DNA from: an uncultured Candidatus Entotheonella sp.
GTDB lineage: Bacteria > Tectomicrobia > Entotheonellia > Entotheonellales > Entotheonellaceae
Direction of reading: 5' to 3'
NCBI GenBank assembly: GCA_951828535.1
Contig: OX639990.1
Coordinates: 124,001 to 188,000, forward strand
Length of the DNA: 64,000 bases
Of this stretch, positions 59,375 through 64,000 are shown in pieces; within the stretch, counting starts at the first letter, position 1, and each line of letters opens with the position of its first letter. The position numbers were made by a program, and so were the translations under genes. The notes beneath the pieces are model-generated. The model ran no database searches, was not told the DNA's origin, and saw only the letters and a list, made by a program, of their open reading frames with translations.

Positions 59375-60784
59375 ATGGTAGACAATCACGACATCGGATT
59401 GATGGCCCACCTCATGCGCCGGGCTGGCTTCGGTGCTCCCCGTGAGGAATTGGAGCGCCGCGCCGCTAAAGGCTATGAGGCAACGGTGGAGGAGTTGATT
59501 CATCCCAAAACCACCGAGCCGGCGGACGAATACACCCTGCTGCGCTACCAGCCGGCCGCTCTGCTGCCGGGCGGCATGCCGCCGATGGGCAACGTCAACT
59601 GGATGTTCCATATGGTGAACACCCAGCGGCCCCTTGAGGAGAAGATGGCGCTCTTCTGGCATCACGTCTTCGCCACCGGCAATTCCAAGGTGGACAATTA
59701 CGACCAATTGCTGGCGCAGATCGCCATGTTCCGGCAGCGTGGCATGGGCAATTACCGTGACCTGTTGGTGGCCCTGGCCAAGGACCCGGCGATGCTTTAC
59801 TGGCTGGACAACAACGAGAACCATAAAGACGCCGTGAACGAGAACTGGGGGCGGGAGCTGTTGGAGCTGTTCAGCATGGGGCAGGGAAATTACACCGAGA
59901 AGGACGTACGCCAGGCGTCGCGCGCCTTCACCGGCTGGACGTTCTCGGTCAAAATTCCGCGCCTGCCGTACGGCCGTTTTCCCTGGGAGTTCGAGTACGT
60001 TGCGGAGGACCACGACGACGGCGAGAAGGAATTTCTGGGTCACACCGGCAATTTCAATGGCGAAGACATCATTGATATCGTCGTGCAGCAGCCGGCGTGC
60101 GGCCATTTCATCGCTCGCCACTTGTACAACTTCTTCGTGGCCGACGAGCCGCAGGTGCCGAGCTGGAAGATCAACCTGCCACGCGACGAGGCGGCGGTGG
60201 CGGCATTGGCCGACACTTTCCACGAGTCGGGCTACGATATCGCAGCGATGCTGACCACCCTTTTCACTTCAGACTTCTTCAAGGAAGCCTACTTCACGAA
60301 GGTGAAGAGCCCGGCGGAGCTGGTTGTCGGCACCCTGCGGCTGGTCGGTGGCGCCGAGTTGCCGCGTCCCGATTACGGCCGCGACGTGGCCCTGCAGCCA
60401 ACCTACATGGGCCAGGACTTGCTCAACCCGCCGAGCGTGGAGGGGTGGCATACGGGCAAGGAATGGATCAACAGCGGCTCGCTGATGAGCCGTATCAACT
60501 TCGTTGCCGAGATGGTCGGCAGCACCGATCTGCCTGGCGTGCAGGACATGATCGGTCGCCTCAGGGCCAAGGGTCCACTCGATCCCGATGCCTTTGTAGA
60601 TAGCTGCCTGGACCTGATGGGTCCGCTCCAGGTGGGCACGGATACCAGGCAGGAGCTGCTGGAGCAGGCCCGCGAGGGCGGCTCGCTGGCCTGGGACACG
60701 GCGGACGAGGTCGAGGCATCGGTAGTGCGGGTCGGCGAGATGCTGCAGTTGATCGTCGCCATGCGCGAGTATCAATTCAACTAA
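59375..60784 (+). CDS. DUF1800 family protein
   Basis: The 469-residue DUF1800 protein has LMAHLMRRAGFGAPREEL, LFWHHVFATGNSKVDNYDQL and ENWGRELLELFSMGQGNYTE. ARHLYNFFVAD and EGWHTGKEWINSGSLMSRI also match. These proteins often pair with DUF1501 partners and are usually exported. Here the protein starts directly in the domain with no signal peptide or Tat motif. Function unknown. The ATG has GAGGAG upstream, 54 nt before the DUF1501 gene. Confidence 0.88.
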   Translation: MVDNHDIGLMAHLMRRAGFGAPREELERRAAKGYEATVEELIHPKTTEPADEYTLLRYQPAALLPGGMPPMGNVNWMFHMVNTQRPLEEKMALFWHHVFATGNSKVDNYDQLLAQIAMFRQRGMGNYRDLLVALAKDPAMLYWLDNNENHKDAVNENWGRELLELFSMGQGNYTEKDVRQASRAFTGWTFSVKIPRLPYGRFPWEFEYVAEDHDDGEKEFLGHTGNFNGEDIIDIVVQQPACGHFIARHLYNFFVADEPQVPSWKINLPRDEAAVAALADTFHESGYDIAAMLTTLFTSDFFKEAYFTKVKSPAELVVGTLRLVGGAELPRPDYGRDVALQPTYMGQDLLNPPSVEGWHTGKEWINSGSLMSRINFVAEMVGSTDLPGVQDMIGRLRAKGPLDPDAFVDSCLDLMGPLQVGTDTRQELLEQAREGGSLAWDTADEVEASVVRVGEMLQLIVAMREYQFN

Positions 60785-60838
60785 CCAGCCACTAAGGCGT
60801 GTGTCACGCCTGAACCGTAACAGGGGAGAGATTCAGTT

Positions 60839-61972
60839 ATGGCAGAGAAAAAAGAACCCGTTCTGGTCGTGTTGCAGTTGAGCGGCGGCAATGACTATCT
60901 GAACACGATCATCCCGTACGCCAATTCGCTTTACTGGGACAACCGCCCGGCGGTGAGTATTCCCGAGGATCAGATCATCCCGATTGATCAGGCCCTGGGT
61001 TTCAACCCGAGCATGGAAGCCCTAAAGCCAATCTACGACGCCGGTGACATGGCCGTCATCCACGGCGTCGGCTATGCCAATTCGCCGCGTTCGCACTTTC
61101 GCTCCATGGACATCTGGCACACCTGCGAGCCGGATACCGTCGGCACGGAGGGCTGGCTGGGCCGCGCCCTGCGGGACATCGACCCCAACAAAGAAAATGT
61201 GGTGACCGGTGTCAGCTTCGGCCCGAGTATGTACCGCGCCATGGCGCTGCCCGGCGTCCCCGTGGCCTGCGTCAGCGGCGACTTGGAGACCTACGGCATG
61301 CTGCCGGGAATCGAGGGACAGCAGCGCCTCAAGGTGCTCGAGCGCTTCAAGAACGCCTACGCCCCGGCCATCGGTCTGGGCGCGGTGATGGATTACATGG
61401 GCCAGACGGGCCTCGATTCCATGGCCGGCGCGGACGTTCTCAAGGCGGCGCCGCAGCGCTACCAATCGAGCGTCACGTACCCCGACTCCAAGGTGGCCCG
61501 CAAGCTGCGCGGCGTGGCGCAGGTGCATACCGCCGAGGTGGGCACCCGCGTTTTCTATCTGGACCACGGCAGCTTTGACACGCACGCCAGTCAGGGCGGC
61601 GAGCATGCCAAACTGTGGCGCGAGGTTTCGGAAGGTGTCAGCGCTTTCTTCTCCGACCTGCGCGAGCACGATGCCGCTGACAATGTCGTGATGCTGGTTT
61701 TCACTGAGTTCGGGCGCCGGGTGCACGACAACGGCTCCGGTACCGACCACGGCGCCGGCGGCGTGGCGTTCGCCATTGGCGATCCCGTCAAGGGCGGCAT
61801 GTACAGCGAATACCCGTCGCTGAAGGCCGAGGACCTGACGCAGGGCGATCTGATGCCGAACCAGGATTTCCGTGGGGTGTACACCACGCTACTGGAAGAC
61901 TGGTTGGAACTGGATGCCCCGTCGATTGTCGGTGGCACCTTTGAGAGTCCGGCGTTCATCGCCAAGGCGTAG
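60839..61972 (+). CDS. DUF1501 family protein
   Basis: The 377-residue protein has sulfatase/phosphatase-like blocks LVVLQLSGGNDYLNTIIPY, HGVGYANSPRSHFRSMDIW, FYLDHGSFDTHASQGGEHAK and FTEFGRRVHDNGSGTDHGAG. DUF1501 proteins normally carry an N-terminal twin-arginine signal. This one lacks it, so it is probably cytoplasmic, like its DUF1800 neighbour. It may be a metal-dependent hydrolase. The NHL protein gene follows 12 nt later. Confidence 0.88.
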   Translation: MAEKKEPVLVVLQLSGGNDYLNTIIPYANSLYWDNRPAVSIPEDQIIPIDQALGFNPSMEALKPIYDAGDMAVIHGVGYANSPRSHFRSMDIWHTCEPDTVGTEGWLGRALRDIDPNKENVVTGVSFGPSMYRAMALPGVPVACVSGDLETYGMLPGIEGQQRLKVLERFKNAYAPAIGLGAVMDYMGQTGLDSMAGADVLKAAPQRYQSSVTYPDSKVARKLRGVAQVHTAEVGTRVFYLDHGSFDTHASQGGEHAKLWREVSEGVSAFFSDLREHDAADNVVMLVFTEFGRRVHDNGSGTDHGAGGVAFAIGDPVKGGMYSEYPSLKAEDLTQGDLMPNQDFRGVYTTLLEDWLELDAPSIVGGTFESPAFIAKA

Positions 61973-61984
61973 AAGGAAGCATCC

Positions 61985-63004
61985 ATGCTGACTACCGTAA
62001 TCGCTGGGCGGGTCTATGATTTCAGCCACTCCGTCGGCCGTAACGCCGCGGCCGGCGATGGGTTCTCCTACCCCTGCGCCATCGCGCTGGCGTCGCAGGG
62101 GGTAATGTACGTTGTCAGTCGCGGTAACGAGACGAACTACGGCTCGCGGCTTACCAAGGTGTTCGTCGGCGAGCCGGGTGAGGAGAAAGTGCTCGCCGAG
62201 TTCTATCGCTATGGTTCCAACCCTGGGCAGGGGTTGTGGCCCAATTCCGTGGCCCTGGACAAGCAGGGGCGGGTTTATGTGTCGGACGACTGGCTGAACC
62301 GCATCGCCGTGTTTGACGCCGACGGTAATTTCATCGAGCAGTGGGGCACGGCGGGAGCCGGTCCCGGCGAGCTCGACGGCCCCGCCGGCTTGGCCTTTGA
62401 TGCGGATGACCAACTCTACGTGGTCGACAGCCGCAACCATCGCGTGCAGGTGTTTACCCCGGATGGCAAGTACGTGTCGGGCTGGGGCTCCCATGGCAGC
62501 GGCCCCGATCAGTTGGACACCCCATGGGGCATCCACATCGACACGCACGGCGGCGTTTATGTAGCCGACTGGAAAAACGGTCGGGTGCAAAAGCGCGATC
62601 GCAACGGCCAGGTCATGATGCAATTCGGGCAGCCCGGCGACGGCCCGCGTGACCTCAACCACCCGACCAGCGTTGCCGTGGATGCGGACGACGATGTCTA
62701 CGTGGCCGATTGGGGGAACCACAAGCTGCGCATCTATCGGCCTGATGGGGATCTGATTACGTCCCTGATCGGCGACGCGCAGTGGCTGTCCAAGTGGGGC
62801 CAGCAGTCGATCGACGCCAATCCCGACATGGCCAAGATGCGCCGCCGGGTGAAGAGCCTGGAGCCCGAATGGCGCTTCTACTACCCCGTCGCCGTGGCGT
62901 TCGACGCAGAGCGGGATTTGATCATCGTGGCGGATTGCCAGCGCGGTCGCCTGCAGCTCTACAAGAAGGACAGGAACTACGCTGTCCCGCAGGCGAACCT
63001 GTAA
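61985..63004 (+). CDS. NHL-repeat protein
   Basis: The 339-residue beta-propeller is made of NHL repeats. Examples are GQGLWPNSVALDKQGRVYVS, ELDGPAGLAFDADDQLYVVD, QLDTPWGIHIDTHGGVYVAD and DLNHPTSVAVDADDDVYVAD. No signal peptide is present. NHL propellers bind proteins or peptides or support hydrolase or lyase activities; no catalytic motif is clear. It sits between the DUF1501 and GlcF-like genes in a tight same-strand run. Confidence 0.88.
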   Translation: MLTTVIAGRVYDFSHSVGRNAAAGDGFSYPCAIALASQGVMYVVSRGNETNYGSRLTKVFVGEPGEEKVLAEFYRYGSNPGQGLWPNSVALDKQGRVYVSDDWLNRIAVFDADGNFIEQWGTAGAGPGELDGPAGLAFDADDQLYVVDSRNHRVQVFTPDGKYVSGWGSHGSGPDQLDTPWGIHIDTHGGVYVADWKNGRVQKRDRNGQVMMQFGQPGDGPRDLNHPTSVAVDADDDVYVADWGNHKLRIYRPDGDLITSLIGDAQWLSKWGQQSIDANPDMAKMRRRVKSLEPEWRFYYPVAVAFDAERDLIIVADCQRGRLQLYKKDRNYAVPQANL

Positions 63005-63007
63005 GTC

Positions 63008-64000
63008 ATGGCGCAGTCGTCGGCCTTACGGAACACGCTTCAGCAGGCTGAGACGAGTTGCATCAAGTGCGGCTTCTGCTTGCCCGTCTGCCCCACCTAT
63101 AACCTCACCGGCAGTGAAGCGGCGTCGCCCCGCGGCCGCATCGCCATGATGGTCGCGGTGGCCGACGGCGATCTTGAACCCGAGGACATCTTCACGTCCC
63201 TCGATCTTTGCCTCGGCTGTCGCGCCTGCGAAACGGCCTGTCCGGCCGGGGTGGAATTCGGCCGGCTGTTGGAGGCCGGGCGCACTGCTGCGGCTGTCGG
63301 ACAGCCTGCATCGCGTTTCGGCGACTGGCTGCACCGGCTGTTCATGGAACGCATCCTGCCGTCCCCGCGTCGTTTGAATCGATTGGCCAGCCTCTTGCGT
63401 GTGTACCAGGCCAGTGGCGTGCAGGCGCTCGTGCGCTTGAGCGGCCTGCTGCCCCGGCTGGCACCAAGGCTTGCCATCATGGAAGCTCTCCTCCCTGCCG
63501 TCCCCCCTGCGAGGGCGCGTCAATCCCTGCCAATGGAAACGCCCGCGTACGGCGAGGAGCGCGGCCGGGTGGTTTTGCTCACGGGTTGCGTGACGCCGCA
63601 GGTTTTGCCGCAGGTAAATCGTGCCACCGTGCGGGTGCTGGCGCGGAATGGCTACCGTGTCCTGGCTACCCCGGCGCAACCCTGCTGCGGGGCGTTGCAG
63701 GCACATGCCAATGACTTGGAAAGCGCGCGGCGGCTGGCGCGGCGCCACATTGCCGCGTTTGAAGCGAGCGGGGCGGATTGGTTGGTGGTCAACGCCGCGG
63801 GCTGCGGGGCGTTAATGAAGGACTACGGCCACCTGCTGGCTGACGACCCCGATTTTGCGGCGCGTGCGGAGACCTTTGACGCCCGCGTGCGCGATGTCAG
63901 CGAGCTGTTGGCTGCTGTTCCACTGCGGGAACCTTTGCAATCCGTGCCGTTAAGGGTGGCGTACGATGACCCGTGTCACCTGTCGCATGGGCAGCGGATC
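63008..64000 (+). CDS. Glycolate oxidase iron-sulfur subunit-like protein (partial)
   Basis: The gene runs off the right edge with 331 codons visible. The N-terminus has two ferredoxin-type 4Fe-4S sites, CIKCGFCLPVCP and CLGCRACETACP. CCG-type cysteine-rich segments follow (TGCVTPQVLPQVNRATVRVL, PAQPCCGALQAHAND, NAAGCGALMKDYG). The overall plan matches GlcF. It may accept electrons from a flavin oxidase, such as GlcD, that is not in the window. It starts 3 nt after the NHL gene stop. Confidence 0.85.
   Translation, partial: MAQSSALRNTLQQAETSCIKCGFCLPVCPTYNLTGSEAASPRGRIAMMVAVADGDLEPEDIFTSLDLCLGCRACETACPAGVEFGRLLEAGRTAAAVGQPASRFGDWLHRLFMERILPSPRRLNRLASLLRVYQASGVQALVRLSGLLPRLAPRLAIMEALLPAVPPARARQSLPMETPAYGEERGRVVLLTGCVTPQVLPQVNRATVRVLARNGYRVLATPAQPCCGALQAHANDLESARRLARRHIAAFEASGADWLVVNAAGCGALMKDYGHLLADDPDFAARAETFDARVRDVSELLAAVPLREPLQSVPLRVAYDDPCHLSHGQRI

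Overview
This is a GC-rich stretch of a Gram-negative chromosome, densely coded on both strands. No tRNA, rRNA or CRISPR array was seen. Evidence for an outer membrane includes Mla lipid-transport genes, three TolC-like proteins and a heavy-metal RND efflux set. The short bL28 with two CxxC pairs and the single Rel with an RFKD motif argue against an enteric gammaproteobacterium. They fit a deltaproteobacterial or other deep proteobacterial-like lineage (for example Desulfobacterota, Myxococcota or Tectomicrobia). That placement is inference.

Layout. 1-4260: three tandem minus-strand paralogues for secreted coiled-coil plus beta-roll proteins built of 15-residue repeats, each with a copy of the same upstream region. 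4260-9060: an mlaE-mlaF-mlaD-tolC-mlaC-DUF2461 operon. 9245-9980: a UPF0175/PIN-like toxin-antitoxin pair. 10040-15924: mixed metabolic genes (Ldh-type dehydrogenase, J-domain protein, HAD phosphatase, inositol-phosphatase-like enzyme, DHA2 exporter). 16175-18000: a PQQ alcohol dehydrogenase with a DWD motif and a strong terminator. 18580-19510: a scar region with a HicA relic beside intact hicB, an hsdR N-terminal stub and an internally deleted IS481-family element. 19578-21559: TPP riboswitch and thiS-thiG-thiE. 21545-26831: a large transketolase/E1-like enzyme, an epimerase, a small unknown protein and a DUF362 iron-sulfur protein. 27107-28741: a flavin monooxygenase and a His-rich cytochrome c.

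28777-37307 is a Cus-like copper/silver efflux operon with two outer-membrane factors. 37542-46008 carries mazG, a gamma-glutamyltransferase, HU, a squalene/phytoene synthase coupled to a zinc alcohol dehydrogenase, a radical SAM protein with a metallophosphoesterase, a lipoprotein and a nucleotidyltransferase. 46140-48145 is folE-folB-folK-moaB. recG, rpmB and rel follow. 53382-59294 holds acetyl-CoA synthetase, then a radical SAM/SPASM protein ending in a protochlorophyllide-reductase-like (PCP_red) domain, a second small PCP_red-like protein, a possible ChuX/HutX-like protein and a DD-carboxypeptidase. 59375 to the end is a DUF1800-DUF1501-NHL-GlcF-like row.

The least explained parts are the beta-roll array, the radical SAM/PCP_red/ChuX-like cluster, and the DUF1800-DUF1501-NHL-GlcF row, in which none of the first three proteins shows an export signal.
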